Assembly: GCA_017307505.1 (NCBI GenBank)
Contig: JAFKEE010000019.1
Span: forward strand, 124,001 to 188,000
Direction of reading: 5' to 3'
DNA: 64,000 nucleotides
Origin: Acidobacteriota bacterium
GTDB taxonomy: Bacteria > Acidobacteriota > Terriglobia > Bryobacterales > Bryobacteraceae
The notes below the pieces were generated by a model, which saw nothing but the letters and a program-made list of their open reading frames with translations, was not told the origin of the DNA and searched no databases. Positions 33,799 to 43,862 of the stretch are shown here, piece by piece. How positions within the stretch are numbered: the first letter of the stretch is position 1; each line of letters begins with the position of its first letter. The position numbers and the translations under genes were made by a program.

Positions 33799-34520
33799 GC
33801 GCGGGCCTCCCCGCCGAAGTAGCGTTCGGTGAGGATAAAGCCGCGGCCGTTCTCAGGCCGCGATATGCGGCATGGGTCGTCGGCGGCAACGGGTGCGGCC
33901 TCACCCACTGTGAGGTGGACGGGCTTCGGGGCGTAGACAGCACCGGGTTCCATGGGGTGGTGATTGGCGGAGAGCAGCACGAGGACGTTCATCTCGGCGC
34001 GCAATTCAACGTGGGCTCCCGGCTTGGAGCTGCCCGGCACGTAGTGCATGGAGCCATCGGCGTCTACCTGCACTTTGCTGAAGAAGTTCACGGTGGGGGT
34101 GAGATCGCGCGGACCCAGCGAGTACTTCGCCAGTTCCAGCAGCAGGCTTTCGCGGCTGCTCTGGGTCCACTCGTTGCGGTGATGTTGGTAGTCTTTCTCG
34201 CCGTACTTCGCGTGAACGATGGCGGCATTCAGGGTTCCGCCGATGGGGTCGTGCCAGCCCACACTGTCGGAAGTGATGGAACACAGAATGCGGCCCATGT
34301 CGGAGTAGAGGACGAAACCCTCGGTGAGCCGCGCGATATGCTGCGCCTTCAGCGTGTCGGGCATGTTGTAGCGCTCTTCCGGAGAATCCGCATTGTAGAA
34401 GAGCGCGCTGACGTTGGCGCCGCCCTCGACATCCGTCAACCGTAAAGCGGTGCCGCGTTTCAGGACGTACGACCAGGTCTGCCCGCCGCGCAGTTCCTCT
34501 TCCCAGAGAATCGATTGCAT
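33795..34520 (-). CDS. cgdB: Urea carboxylase-associated protein 2 (DUF1989), putative carboxyguanidine deiminase subunit
   Basis: This DUF1989 paralogue of the preceding gene has [48 protein letters not shown] and [17 protein letters not shown]. Two adjacent ATGs occur (34523 and 34520); AGGATCC just before them fits the second better, so 241 residues are given. CgdB is the partner of CgdA in the carboxyguanidine deiminase complex. It starts 37 nt after the beta-propeller gene stop and is coupled by 4 nt to cgdA, so a complete CgdB-CgdA-carboxylase-AtzF module is present in this order. Confidence 0.84.
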   Translation of the reverse strand: MQSILWEEELRGGQTWSYVLKRGTALRLTDVEGGANVSALFYNADSPEERYNMPDTLKAQHIARLTEGFVLYSDMGRILCSITSDSVGWHDPIGGTLNAAIVHAKYGEKDYQHHRNEWTQSSRESLLLELAKYSLGPRDLTPTVNFFSKVQVDADGSMHYVPGSSKPGAHVELRAEMNVLVLLSANHHPMEPGAVYAPKPVHLTVGEAAPVAADDPCRISRPENGRGFILTERYFGGEARA

Positions 34521-34559
34521 CATGGATCCTATTCGACTACACAACCACCGGGATTGCTG

Positions 34560-35561
34560 TCACTTGCCTCCGATCTTTGAAAGTTCCAGCCGCCAGATGT
34601 TCTGCTCACGCAGATTGGAGAGCCACACGGAACCGTGGGCGAAGAGGATGGCATCGCCGCCCGCGCCCGCGTACTGGCTCGACACTTTGTTGGTTACGGG
34701 ATCGATGCGGGAGATGGGGATTTGGAAGACCGTCACCCAGACGGCTCCGCCACCGGCTGAGATCTCGCCGCCGCCACCGGGGATGCCAACGGGAATGGTC
34801 GCGACGGTTTTGCGGGTTTTCGGGTCAATTTTGGAGACCGTGCCATCGCCCTGATTCAGGGTCCAGACAAAGCCTTCACCGACCGTGAGAAACCGCGGCG
34901 CGGGGCCGACAGGAATGGAGTCTGTGACCTTGTTGGTTTTCGGGTCGATGCGGGAAACGAGGTTGCCTTTGGTGGAGGTGACCCAGACGGCGCCTTCACC
35001 GAAGTCGGCCGTGTAGGAGCCTTCGGGCACGCTCACTTGCGCGGTGACCGCGTTCTTTTTGGGATCGATGCGGGCCACGGTGTCGCCCTTCTCGCCGGTG
35101 GGCATCCATACCGCTTCTTTCGAGCAGGCGATGCCACCTTCGCTATCGGCCGGACCGATGGGGATGGTCGCCACCACCTTCATCGTTTTCTCGTCGACAC
35201 GGGATACTGTCTTGTCGCCGCAATTCGGGGCCCAGACGCTTTTGAAACCGTAGGCAATGCCGCTGCACGGTTTCTGGCCCACTTCGACAGTGCCTTCCAC
35301 TGTGTTGGTTTTTGCGTTCAGCTTGGAGATGGAGTTCTTGGGCTTGTTGGAGACCCAGATCCCATCGGGCGAGGCAGTGGTCCAGTCGGGCACACCCGGA
35401 ACCGGAAATACGGCTTGCGGCGTGACTTCCGTCATCGGCTTCTGCACCTCTTTGATGCCGGGCCGGGCGGGGCGAGACGGGCGTTTTTTGGGCGCCGCCT
35501 CAGGCGGAGCAGATTGACCCATGAGCAGACCACAGGCCAGAAAAAGACTCGCGAACTTCAT
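34560..35561 (-). CDS. Exported virginiamycin-B-lyase/YVTN-like beta-propeller protein
   Basis: This 333-aa protein has a signal peptide (MKFASLFLACGLLMGQ) and a charged linker. It then has about six blades with the repeat VSRIDPKTNKV..IPVG.AP..L..GEG.VWV. This is the Vgb/YncE-like periplasmic propeller pattern. Such proteins may bind small molecules or proteins; virginiamycin lyase activity should not be assumed. The gene lies inside the guanidine-type operon, overlapping the symporter stop by 1 nt (TAATG) and 37 nt before cgdB. That makes it a candidate periplasmic accessory of the symporter, a placement I have not seen described for this pathway. Confidence 0.82.
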   Translation of the reverse strand: MKFASLFLACGLLMGQSAPPEAAPKKRPSRPARPGIKEVQKPMTEVTPQAVFPVPGVPDWTTASPDGIWVSNKPKNSISKLNAKTNTVEGTVEVGQKPCSGIAYGFKSVWAPNCGDKTVSRVDEKTMKVVATIPIGPADSEGGIACSKEAVWMPTGEKGDTVARIDPKKNAVTAQVSVPEGSYTADFGEGAVWVTSTKGNLVSRIDPKTNKVTDSIPVGPAPRFLTVGEGFVWTLNQGDGTVSKIDPKTRKTVATIPVGIPGGGGEISAGGGAVWVTVFQIPISRIDPVTNKVSSQYAGAGGDAILFAHGSVWLSNLREQNIWRLELSKIGGK

Positions 35562-36997
35562 TACCCCTCCAGGGCCTCACCAAACGTTTTATCAAGCACC
35601 GGGACGGAGGCCGGGGCTCCTTGTGTAGCCAAGCATACCGACAAAAACACCACCAGGCTGATGACGGGCGGAAGCAGGGTGTCGAGGCCAGCCAACTGGG
35701 GCGGCATTGTGAAGTGGCAGACGGCGCGTGCCAGTGTCCCGGAGACAATGCTGGCAATGGCGCCGTTCGAGTTGGCCTTGCTCCAGTAGACGCCGAAGAA
35801 GAGTGGAATGACACAGCCGGCGAAGACGATGTCGAACGCGATGACAAGCAGGATGCCAGGCTCGGGCCGAACATAGGCGATCCACGCCGCGGCAATGGCG
35901 GTGGGCAGCGCCAGGGCGCGTGACAGGAAGAGCATAAAGTCGTCGTCGAGGCTGCGCTGGCTCCAGCGTTGGAACAGATTTCTGGCGGCGACTACGGAGA
36001 TCACCAGCATGGCGCCGTTCGCGGTGGACATGGAGGCTCCGAGCACTCCAACGAAGACCATGATGCCGATGATGAGCGGCAGATGCGCGGAAGCAAACAT
36101 CGGCAGCACCATTCGAGGATCGTCCACTTTGCCGAGTGTGGCAACCGCGGCCAGGCTCAAGACCGTGCAGCACAGGCCGATGACGAGAGTCCAGCCTCCC
36201 GCGTAGTAGCAGCCGCGCCGGGCAGTTTCGGGAGAACGCGCGGAAAACACGCGCTCCATGAAGTCGAGGGCCATGGCGTTGCCGAAGGCCAGCGAGATGA
36301 TGGTCGCCCAGTTAGCAAGGCTGCCACCCTTCACGCTGGTGAGGGCGGCCAGGCTGGTTGTGGCGGCCGGCACGCGCGCCATGATTGCGGACCAATCCTG
36401 TGTGAAGAGGACGTAACCGGCGGCGAGCACAAAGCCGATGATGGCCACGTGAATCTGAAAGAAATCGGTCCAGATTGCGGCGTAAAGGCCACCGGCGATG
36501 GTGTAAAGGAAGATCACACTGGTGGCGATGAGCAGGCATACGCCATAACCCCAACCGCTCACGACGGACAGAATCCACGCGACAGCGCTCAGGTTTCCGG
36601 CCACGAGCACAATGAAACAGAGGATCGTGAGCATGGACGTGAGCAGTTCAGCGTGTTTCGAATAGCGGCGGTAGAAGAACTCAGGCAGTGTAAGCAGGTC
36701 CAACTGATTGAGCGGCGCGGCCAGGAATCGCCCCACCACAAAGAGACTCAATGCCAGGCCGATTGGGATGGCTGCCCCAGCCCAAAGGTTGCTGGAGTAG
36801 GCCAGTGCAACATTGCCGAGCGTCGCATTGCCATCGATTGCCTGAGCGGCCAACGCTGTCCCCACAACGATGAACGGCATCGATTTGCCGCACACTGTAT
36901 AACGCTTACTGGATCCTTGCACCTGGGTGTATGTGTACAACCCAATGCAGAGAGAAATGGCCATAAATATCACGACCGGCCAGAACATGACCGACAT
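35561..36997 (-). CDS. Sodium:solute symporter (SSS family)
   Basis: This 478-aa protein has about 13 membrane helices in the LeuT-like SSS arrangement. Characteristic segments are FIVVGTALAAQAIDGNATLGNVA, the QLDLLTLPEFFYRRYSKHAELL region, ITAGGLYAAIWTDFFQ-type helix (here YTIAGGLYAAIWTDFFQIHVA), and GVLGASMSTANGAMLVISVVAARNLFQ. It probably imports a nitrogenous solute (guanidine, urea or a related compound) with Na+, as first gene of the operon that ends with allophanate hydrolase. AAGGA lies 10 nt before ATG 36997. It is divergent from the second Oar-like protein gene. Confidence 0.88.
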   Translation of the reverse strand: MSVMFWPVVIFMAISLCIGLYTYTQVQGSSKRYTVCGKSMPFIVVGTALAAQAIDGNATLGNVALAYSSNLWAGAAIPIGLALSLFVVGRFLAAPLNQLDLLTLPEFFYRRYSKHAELLTSMLTILCFIVLVAGNLSAVAWILSVVSGWGYGVCLLIATSVIFLYTIAGGLYAAIWTDFFQIHVAIIGFVLAAGYVLFTQDWSAIMARVPAATTSLAALTSVKGGSLANWATIISLAFGNAMALDFMERVFSARSPETARRGCYYAGGWTLVIGLCCTVLSLAAVATLGKVDDPRMVLPMFASAHLPLIIGIMVFVGVLGASMSTANGAMLVISVVAARNLFQRWSQRSLDDDFMLFLSRALALPTAIAAAWIAYVRPEPGILLVIAFDIVFAGCVIPLFFGVYWSKANSNGAIASIVSGTLARAVCHFTMPPQLAGLDTLLPPVISLVVFLSVCLATQGAPASVPVLDKTFGEALEG

Positions 36998-37286
36998 GGC
37001 AGAGGTGTCCTTACGATGTTGGATTTTTGGAGATCGCAGTCGACAGAGCCCAGTGGCCGATGACGGGGGGATGCCCGCAGACGTTGCAGGTGAGTGGATT
37101 CAGTCTAGCGCATTTTCTGTTGACTTTGTAACGCGAGTACCTCAAACTTTTCTGAAACTGGGTCATTCAACTCGTCAACCAAAGACGTCCAGCTAAATAC
37201 CCCGCTCGTGTTCTCCCTGTAGAGCCAAGTGTTCCCGTCAAGGGCCCATTCCAACTTCGTTCGAATCAACAATAGGGGACGTACAC
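36998..37286. other. 289-bp divergent intergenic region, no riboswitch or operator recognised
   Basis: This separates the symporter operon from an Oar-like gene. I looked on the minus strand for the guanidine-I core (CTAGGGTTCCG and GGTCCGAGAG-type elements) and for guanidine-II ACGR hairpin pairs and found neither. A TTGACT at 37120-37125 has only a poor -10 17 nt downstream. No clear dyad was seen. Confidence 0.5.
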
Positions 37287-40200
37287 GTGTATCGATTGCT
37301 GCTCTTACTCGCGGCCGCGCTCTTGCCATTGGCCGCACAAACCAGCTCAGTTCAGGGGACTGTCAGTGATTCTCAAGGGGCCACCGTTCCCAATGCCGTG
37401 GTCAATATCACCAACACGGAAACGTCCGCTGCGCGAAAGACGGTGACCAACGATTCAGGCATCTATACCTTTGTGCAGCTGCCTCCGGGCAACTACCGTG
37501 TGGAAGCGCAGGCGCCGGGCTTCCGCACTCAATTGCAGCAGGTGCAGCTGCAGATCAATGTCCCGCTCACGCTGAATATCAAGATGGAACTGGGCCTGGT
37601 TACCGAGACTGTGAGCGTGGAAGCCGACGCTACCTCCGTGAACACGCAGAACGCAACGGTGGGCAGCCCGTTTACACAAACACAGATTCGCCAGTTGCCG
37701 CTGCAAACGAGAAACGTCGTGGAGCTGCTGAGCCTGCAGCCGGGCGTTACGTCGCAGGGCAATGTGATGGGCGCGAAGCGCGACCAGAACAACGTAACTC
37801 TGGATGGTGTCGACGTGAACGACAACCAGAGCGCCGGCACGTCAAACGACGATCGCGGCTTCTTCGCGGCGCTGCCGGTGCCGCTGGATTCGGTGCAGGA
37901 GTTCCGCGTCACCGTGGCGGGCCAGGGCGCGGACCAGGGCCGTTCGGCCGGCGGCCAGGTAGCGCTCGTGACAAAGAGCGGATCGAACCAGTACCATGGC
38001 TCGCTCTATGAGTTTCACCGCAATGTGAAGACAGCGGCGAACGACTGGTTCAGCAATCGCGCTGGCATCCCCCGCGAGAATCTGATCCGCAACCTCTACG
38101 GCGCTTCGGTCGGCGGCAAGATCATCAAGGACCGGGCATTCTTCTTCTTTAACTGGGAAGAGCGCAAAGACCGGTCGGCCAGTGCGCAGAGCCGGGCCGT
38201 GCCAACCGAGACTATGAAGGCCGGCACGGTGCGGTTCCGCATGAACAACGGCCAGATTGGTGAGTTGAGCCCGCAGGAGCTGAAGGCGGTTGACCCCATG
38301 GGTCTGGGCGCCTCTCAGACCATGCTCGACATCATGAAGCAGTACCCGGTGGGGAACGATCTGGCAGGCGGCGCGGATCGAGGCCTGAACTTCTCGCTGT
38401 TCCGGTTCAATGCTCCCTTGACACGCAACGACCGGGCGCTGGTCTCGAAGATGGACTTCAATCTCGACCGCAGCGCGAAGCACACGCTGATGCTGCGGGG
38501 AACGCTGGCAGACAACTCGCGCGACCAGGTACTGGCGCAGTTTCCGGGACAGGATGCGGCGGCGCGGAACCTCGATAACTCGAAGGGCCTCGCGGCACGC
38601 TACACCGCGGTGCTGTCGCCGACAGTCGTCAACGTGCTGAGCTACGGCTATACGCGGCTGGGCATCGCGCAGTCGGGCACACCCGGGCCGTCGATCACCT
38701 TCGGCACACTGGCCACGCTGCAGAACTTCACCCGCGGGTTCGGCCGCTTCATCCCGACACAGAACCTTTCCAACGACACGACGTGGATGAAGGGCACGCA
38801 CACGGTGCAGTACGGCATCAACTTCCGCTTCATTCAGAACGACCGCAACTCGTTCACGACGTCGTATCCCAGCTACAGCTTCAGCCGCAACACGCTGCGC
38901 GGTCTCGGCTCGGACATCACCGATTCAATCAACTCCTATATCCGCACGAAGTACGGCAGCTCTTCGCTGGCGCTTTCGGAAGCCACCCAGGTTACGAATG
39001 CGATGGGCGCGCTGTTGGGCATCGTCAATCAGTACAGTGTGACCTATAATTTCGGGCGCGACGGCAAGGCGGTTCCGGTGGGCGACCCGATCTCGCGTAG
39101 CTTCGCCACGAAGGAGTATGAGTTTTATGTGCAGGATTCCTGGAAGGTCCGCAAGGACCTGACGCTGACTTATGGCCTGCGCTACGGCAGCTTCCAGGTG
39201 CCATACGAGAAGAATGGCATCCAGGTTGTACCGACAGTCGACCTGGAGCAGTACTTCGCGGAACGTGTAGGCGCTTCGATGGCCGGGGTCTCCGGTGCTT
39301 CGATGCCGAACGCGGCGTTGACTTACGCCCTGGGCGGTCCGGTGAACAACGGGCGCGGCTGGTTTGGCCGCGACAACAACAATTGGGCTCCGCGTTTCGG
39401 CTTCGCCTATGCTCCGGTGAGTGACAGCTTCTGGGGCCGCCTGTTCGGCAAGGGCAGCGTGCTGCGCGGCGGTGCGGCGATGCTGTACGACCGGTATGGC
39501 AGCGACATGGTGGTGAACTTCGACCAGTCCGGTTCGCCGGGCCTGGCGACGCAGGTGACCCAGCCAAGGAACACGAACTTCAGCGACTCGGCGCGGTACA
39601 CCGGCGGCAATCTGCCGGCGCTGCCTGCGGCTCCAGTGAACAGTGGGTTCCCCTACACACCACCGACGATCCTGGGCGGGTTCAACTCCAACACGGGTGT
39701 TGCCTCGCACCTGGTTGCTCCTTATTCGTTCCTGCTCAACCTGAGCTACGCGCGGGAGACGGTGGCGGGCATCACGGTGGAAGTGGGCTACGCCGGGCGC
39801 ATGTCCCGCAAGGGCCTGCTGCAGCAGGATTTCTTCCAGCCGCTGACGGAGTTCAAGGATCCGAAGTCGGGCCAGACCTGGTCCCAGGCGGCCGGCATCC
39901 TGCGGAACTTCTACGAGTCGGGGATCACGCCTGCGCAGGTGAAGGCGAACCCGGGCATCATCCCCACGGTTCCCTTCTTCGAGAACATGTTCCCCGGCGC
40001 TGCCGGTTATGAGTTCGCGGGCAGCCCGACGGCGAACTATTTCTACACCACCTACGGCACCTACGCCGGCAGCGACCTGGACGCCTTGAACGATATGGAC
40101 CGGGAGCGGCAGGCGAACGGAAGCTGCATTTCGGTGCTGGGCTGCAACACCTTCTTCCCGCTGCAGAACGCGGGCATGCGGGTGTGGGTAAACGCCAACA

Positions 40201-40967
40201 ACTCCAGCTACAACGCCGGCACGCTGGTGGTGCGCCGGCCGGTTTCGAAGGGTTGGGGCTTCGACTTCAACTACACGATGTCGCACTCGTTCGACATTCA
40301 GTCGACGGCTGAGTCTGGAGCGGGCGCGGGCGGCGCGGTGATCCAGAACTCGTTCAACCCGAAGGAATCCTACGCTTCGTCGGATTTCGACATCCGCCAC
40401 AACATCACGGCGAACACCGTCGTGGTGCTGCCGTTCGGCAAGGGCAAGATGCTGCTGCACGACATTCCGGGCTGGGTGAATCAGTTCGTGGGTGGCTGGC
40501 AGGCATCCATGCTGAGCCGGTACCGCTCGGCGATGCCGCTGAGCATCTCGGTGGGCGGAGTCTATCCGACCAACTACCTAAACGGATCGATCGCGATCCT
40601 GAAGCCTGGCGCCACGCTGCCATCAACAGGCGTGCAGTACAACCAGAACGGCACTCCGAGCATCTTCGCCAGCACCACGGCCGCGAACAGCTTCTATGGG
40701 CAGTTCCCCGGCCGTGTCGGCACCCGCAATATCGTCCGCGGGGCGCCGCTCACCAACTTCGATCTGTCCCTGGGCAAGACTTTCTACCTGCCCATCGAAG
40801 GCCACTCGGTGCAGTTCCGCGCTGAGGCCTTCAATGCCTTCAACAACGTGAACTTCGCTGATTCGTCACTGTCCCTGACGCTGTCGAATCCGGCCACGTT
40901 CGGACAGTTCAGCTCCACGGCCACTCAGGCCCGCGTGATGCAGTTCGCTCTGCGTTACGAGTTTTAA
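37287..40967 (+). CDS. Oar-like TonB-dependent outer-membrane protein
   Basis: This 1226-aa protein has a GTG start (AGGGGA 7 nt upstream), a short signal peptide (LLLLLAAALLPLAAQ), and a carboxypeptidase-regulatory Ig-like domain (SSVQGTVSDSQGATVPNAVVNITN ... TFVQLPPGNYRVEAQAPGF). A plug region follows (VTLDGVDVNDNQS, VQEFRVTVAGQGADQGRSAGGQV) and then a long barrel. It ends ALRYEF with the terminal aromatic residue of outer-membrane proteins. The 250-residue plug-to-barrel segment is typical of acidobacterial Oar relatives rather than SusC. The substrate is unknown. A hairpin terminator follows, and nusB converges on it. Confidence 0.87.
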   Translation: MYRLLLLLAAALLPLAAQTSSVQGTVSDSQGATVPNAVVNITNTETSAARKTVTNDSGIYTFVQLPPGNYRVEAQAPGFRTQLQQVQLQINVPLTLNIKMELGLVTETVSVEADATSVNTQNATVGSPFTQTQIRQLPLQTRNVVELLSLQPGVTSQGNVMGAKRDQNNVTLDGVDVNDNQSAGTSNDDRGFFAALPVPLDSVQEFRVTVAGQGADQGRSAGGQVALVTKSGSNQYHGSLYEFHRNVKTAANDWFSNRAGIPRENLIRNLYGASVGGKIIKDRAFFFFNWEERKDRSASAQSRAVPTETMKAGTVRFRMNNGQIGELSPQELKAVDPMGLGASQTMLDIMKQYPVGNDLAGGADRGLNFSLFRFNAPLTRNDRALVSKMDFNLDRSAKHTLMLRGTLADNSRDQVLAQFPGQDAAARNLDNSKGLAARYTAVLSPTVVNVLSYGYTRLGIAQSGTPGPSITFGTLATLQNFTRGFGRFIPTQNLSNDTTWMKGTHTVQYGINFRFIQNDRNSFTTSYPSYSFSRNTLRGLGSDITDSINSYIRTKYGSSSLALSEATQVTNAMGALLGIVNQYSVTYNFGRDGKAVPVGDPISRSFATKEYEFYVQDSWKVRKDLTLTYGLRYGSFQVPYEKNGIQVVPTVDLEQYFAERVGASMAGVSGASMPNAALTYALGGPVNNGRGWFGRDNNNWAPRFGFAYAPVSDSFWGRLFGKGSVLRGGAAMLYDRYGSDMVVNFDQSGSPGLATQVTQPRNTNFSDSARYTGGNLPALPAAPVNSGFPYTPPTILGGFNSNTGVASHLVAPYSFLLNLSYARETVAGITVEVGYAGRMSRKGLLQQDFFQPLTEFKDPKSGQTWSQAAGILRNFYESGITPAQVKANPGIIPTVPFFENMFPGAAGYEFAGSPTANYFYTTYGTYAGSDLDALNDMDRERQANGSCISVLGCNTFFPLQNAGMRVWVNANNSSYNAGTLVVRRPVSKGWGFDFNYTMSHSFDIQSTAESGAGAGGAVIQNSFNPKESYASSDFDIRHNITANTVVVLPFGKGKMLLHDIPGWVNQFVGGWQASMLSRYRSAMPLSISVGGVYPTNYLNGSIAILKPGATLPSTGVQYNQNGTPSIFASTTAANSFYGQFPGRVGTRNIVRGAPLTNFDLSLGKTFYLPIEGHSVQFRAEAFNAFNNVNFADSSLSLTLSNPATFGQFSSTATQARVMQFALRYEF

Positions 40968-40973
40968 ACTTCA

Positions 40974-41026
40974 AGGGCCGTCCCCCTGCACACAGAAGTT
41001 CGTGGCGCAGGGAGGCGGCCCTTTTT
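40974..41026 (+). terminator. Rho-independent terminator after the Oar-like gene
   Basis: A 16-bp stem with two mismatches, starting AGGGCCG at 40974 and ending CGGCCCT at 41022, has a loop of about 17 nt and is followed by TTTTT. It is 7 nt after the Oar-like stop. Confidence 0.85.
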
Positions 41027-41049
41027 GCGTTTATGGAGTGATTGGCGGG

Positions 41050-41511
41050 TTATGCTTCGGCGGCGCTGGGCGGGAACAGCACTTTGCGGACCGCGTCCAG
41101 GACACCGTTGAGAAAGGGGACAGCTTCCTCCTCGGAATAGCGGCGGGCGAGTTCCAGGGCTTCGTCGATGACGACGGCGGGGGGTGTCCCGACATGCTTC
41201 ATTTCGTAGACCGCCATGCGGAGCAGGTTGCGGTCAACGATGGGCATGCGTTCCAGGCGCCAGTTTTCGGCGCGCTTGGCGATGTAGGAGTCGAGTTCTA
41301 CTACATTAGCCGAGGTTCCGCGGACCAAAGTTTCCATGAACAGGTCATGGGCGGGGGTTTCGGCCGGCTCCTCACCCGTCTCTTCTTCGATTTCGGCGGT
41401 GATGAGGGAATCGTAGAAGGCCTGGATGGCGTCGTCGATCGCCAGCTTGCGGACATCCCACAGGAAGAGAACCTGAACGGCACGATGGCGCGATTTGCGT
41501 CTGGCTGGCAT
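41050..41511 (-). CDS. nusB: Transcription antitermination factor NusB
   Basis: This 153-aa all-helical protein starts at the ATG of MPARRKSRHRAVQVLFLWD, which matches the NusB family N-terminus; an upstream in-frame Met would overlap ribH. The conserved C-terminal block reads ERMPIVDRNLLRMAVYEM, then PPAVVIDEALELARRYSEEEAVPFLNGVLDAV. NusB binds boxA RNA together with NusE (S10) in rRNA antitermination. It lies 10 nt after ribH, the usual riboflavin-nusB arrangement of many bacteria. A ~25-residue acidic insert (AEIEEETGEEPAETPAHD) is longer than usual. Confidence 0.9.
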   Translation of the reverse strand: MPARRKSRHRAVQVLFLWDVRKLAIDDAIQAFYDSLITAEIEEETGEEPAETPAHDLFMETLVRGTSANVVELDSYIAKRAENWRLERMPIVDRNLLRMAVYEMKHVGTPPAVVIDEALELARRYSEEEAVPFLNGVLDAVRKVLFPPSAAEA

Positions 41512-41521
41512 TCTGTCGGTT

Positions 41522-42004
41522 CTATTGAGCCTTTGGGCTGAGCGACTTGAGCAGGTTGGCCATCTCAATGGCGGTCATGGCCGATTCGAAGCCTTTGTTG
41601 CCACCCTTGGCGCCGGCGCGGTCAATAGCCTGCTCCAGCGTATTGGTGGTGAGGACACCGAAGGCGATGGGGATGCCGGTTTCGAGGGAGACATGCGCGA
41701 GCCCCTTGGCCGCTTCTCCCGCAACATAATCAAAATGAGGGGTTTCCCCACGGATCACCGCACCCAGGCAGATGACGCCGTCATGGCGTTTCTGGCGGGC
41801 GATCTGGGCGGCGACGACAGGCATTTCCCAGGAGCCGGGCACTTTCGCGATCTCGATATCGCCCTGGGCGACACCGGCGCGGCTGAGTGCATCGAGGGCC
41901 CCGTTCAGCAACCGTTCGGTGATGAAGCTGTTAAAGCGGCTGACGATGAGGGCGAATTTCAAGCCCTTCCCGTCGAGGTTGCCCTCAAAGACCTTGTGCG
42001 ACAT
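41522..42004 (-). CDS. ribH: 6,7-dimethyl-8-ribityllumazine synthase
   Basis: This 160-aa protein has the RibH order: [24 protein letters not shown], then [32 protein letters not shown] with the conserved catalytic His in PHFDYV, and [16 protein letters not shown]...NKGFESA. It condenses 5-amino-6-ribitylaminouracil with 3,4-dihydroxy-2-butanone 4-phosphate in riboflavin biosynthesis. It is divergent from lepA with only 34 bp between the start codons, so their promoters must overlap coding sequence, and nusB lies just downstream. Confidence 0.94.
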   Translation of the reverse strand: MSHKVFEGNLDGKGLKFALIVSRFNSFITERLLNGALDALSRAGVAQGDIEIAKVPGSWEMPVVAAQIARQKRHDGVICLGAVIRGETPHFDYVAGEAAKGLAHVSLETGIPIAFGVLTTNTLEQAIDRAGAKGGNKGFESAMTAIEMANLLKSLSPKAQ

Positions 42005-42038
42005 ATGGGATAATTAGGGGACTCTCCCAGTTTACAGC

Positions 42039-43853
42039 ATGGATCCCGCCTACATCAGGAACTTCTCGATCATCGCCCATATCGACCACGGCAAGTCGAC
42101 TCTGGCCGATCGGTTGCTCGAATACACCGGCGCGCTCTCGCAGCGCGAAATGAAAGAACAAGTCCTTGATTCCATGGATCTGGAACGTGAGCGCGGCATC
42201 ACCATCAAAGCTCACGCGGTGCGGTTGGAATACCACGCGGATGACGGCCATCTGTATCAGCTCAACCTGATCGACACGCCTGGGCACGTGGATTTCACCT
42301 ATGAGGTTTCGCGCAGCCTGCAGGCCTGCGAAGGGGCGTTGCTGGTGGTGGATGCCAGCCAGGGTGTGGAAGCGCAGACGCTGGCGAATACTTACCTGGC
42401 AATTCATCACAACCTGGAATTGATTCCTGTTATCAACAAGATCGACCTGCCGTCGGCGGAGCCGGAGCGAATTAAAGAGCAGATCGAAAATATTATCGGT
42501 CTGGATGCAAGTGAGGCCGTGCTGGCCAGCGCGAAGAGCGGCATCGGCATCCATGAGATCTGCGAGGCGGTGGTAAAGCATGTGCCACATGCCAAAGGCG
42601 ACCCCGAAGCGCCGCTGAGAGCTCTGATCTTCGATTCCTGGTTCGATCCGTATCGCGGTGTGATCATCCTGACTCGTATCCTCGATGGCAAGGTCAGGAA
42701 GGGTCAGAAGATCCGGCTCTGGACCACGGACTCTACATATGAAGTAGATGGCTTGGGATTCCAGTCGCCCAAGCCGATCCCCTGTGAAGAGTTGAGCGCG
42801 GGTGAGGTTGGCTTCCTGTACGCCAACATTAAAACAGTGTCGGACGCCAAGATCGGCGACACGATCTATGAGGCAGCGAGGCCGATTGCCGAGCCGCTGC
42901 CGGGCTTCGAAGAAATGAAGCCGATGGTGTTCGCTGGCCTCTATCCTATTGAAAGCCATGAGCATGGGTTACTCCGGGACGCCCTGGAGAAGTTGCGGCT
43001 GAACGATTCGGCGTTCAACTTCGAGCCGGAGAACTCCGTGGCGCTGGGTTTCGGGTTCCGCTGTGGGTTCCTGGGTCTACTACATCTGGAGATTGTCCAG
43101 GAACGGCTGGAGCGGGAGTTCGAGATCGACCTGATCACGACGGCTCCGGGCGTGCGGTACCTGATAACCCTCGGAAACGGCGACATCGTGGAAGTGGACA
43201 ACCCCACGAAGTGGCCAAATCCGAGCGAGATCGTCAAGATCGAGGAGCCGATCATCGATGCGACGGTGATTACGCGCGAGGAGTACCTGGGCGAGATTCT
43301 CAAGCTGTTGGAAGAGAAGCGCGGCGACCAGAAGAAGTTCGAGCATATCGGGGGCGGCCGCGTGATGCTGGTCTACGAAATGCCGCTGAACGAAGTGGTT
43401 CTCGATTTCTACGACCGGCTGAAATCGGCCTCACGCGGGTACGCCTCGCTCGACTACCATCTGTCGGGCCACCGGGTATCGCCCATGGTCAAGATGGACG
43501 TTCTGGTGGCGGGCGATGCGGTGGACGCGCTGTCGATCATCGTGCACAAGGATTTCGCCTACGAGCGCGGCAAGGCTCTGATCGAGCGCCTGCGGAAACT
43601 GATCCCGCGGCAGCAGTTCGAGGTGGCGCTGCAAGCGGCCATCGGAGCCAAGATCATTGCACGCGAGTCGATTGCGGCGCTGCGCAAGAACGTCATTGCC
43701 AAGTGCTACGGCGGCGACATTTCGCGCAAGCGGAAGCTGCTGGAAAAGCAAAAAGAGGGCAAGCGCCGGATGAAGCGCGTGGGCCGGGTGGAAATCCCCC
43801 AGGAAGCATTCCTGTCGGTATTGAAGGTGAGCCAGGGTAGCAGCGACGACTAG
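42039..43853 (+). CDS. lepA: Elongation factor 4 (LepA)
   Basis: This 604-aa translational GTPase has its G motifs intact: [27 protein letters not shown] and SAK. LepA domains II, III and V follow, and the unique C-terminal domain contains [24 protein letters not shown], which fixes the identity as LepA rather than EF-G or TypA. It binds the ribosome and promotes back-translocation or rescue during 30S/70S maturation and stress. The leader is short and lacks a good SD; a GATAAT lies 30 nt before the ATG. Confidence 0.96.
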   Translation: MDPAYIRNFSIIAHIDHGKSTLADRLLEYTGALSQREMKEQVLDSMDLERERGITIKAHAVRLEYHADDGHLYQLNLIDTPGHVDFTYEVSRSLQACEGALLVVDASQGVEAQTLANTYLAIHHNLELIPVINKIDLPSAEPERIKEQIENIIGLDASEAVLASAKSGIGIHEICEAVVKHVPHAKGDPEAPLRALIFDSWFDPYRGVIILTRILDGKVRKGQKIRLWTTDSTYEVDGLGFQSPKPIPCEELSAGEVGFLYANIKTVSDAKIGDTIYEAARPIAEPLPGFEEMKPMVFAGLYPIESHEHGLLRDALEKLRLNDSAFNFEPENSVALGFGFRCGFLGLLHLEIVQERLEREFEIDLITTAPGVRYLITLGNGDIVEVDNPTKWPNPSEIVKIEEPIIDATVITREEYLGEILKLLEEKRGDQKKFEHIGGGRVMLVYEMPLNEVVLDFYDRLKSASRGYASLDYHLSGHRVSPMVKMDVLVAGDAVDALSIIVHKDFAYERGKALIERLRKLIPRQQFEVALQAAIGAKIIARESIAALRKNVIAKCYGGDISRKRKLLEKQKEGKRRMKRVGRVEIPQEAFLSVLKVSQGSSDD

Positions 43854-43862
43854 ACTTCGCCT

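Noticed and set aside
37120-37148. TTGACT with a possible -10 as promoter of the second Oar-like gene
   Set aside because: The -10 candidate CAAACT matches only three of six positions, so the site is not listed as a feature.
36998-37286. Guanidine riboswitch upstream of the symporter operon
   Set aside because: No guanidine-I core sequences and no paired ACGR loops were found by eye; a covariance search would be needed to exclude a divergent form.
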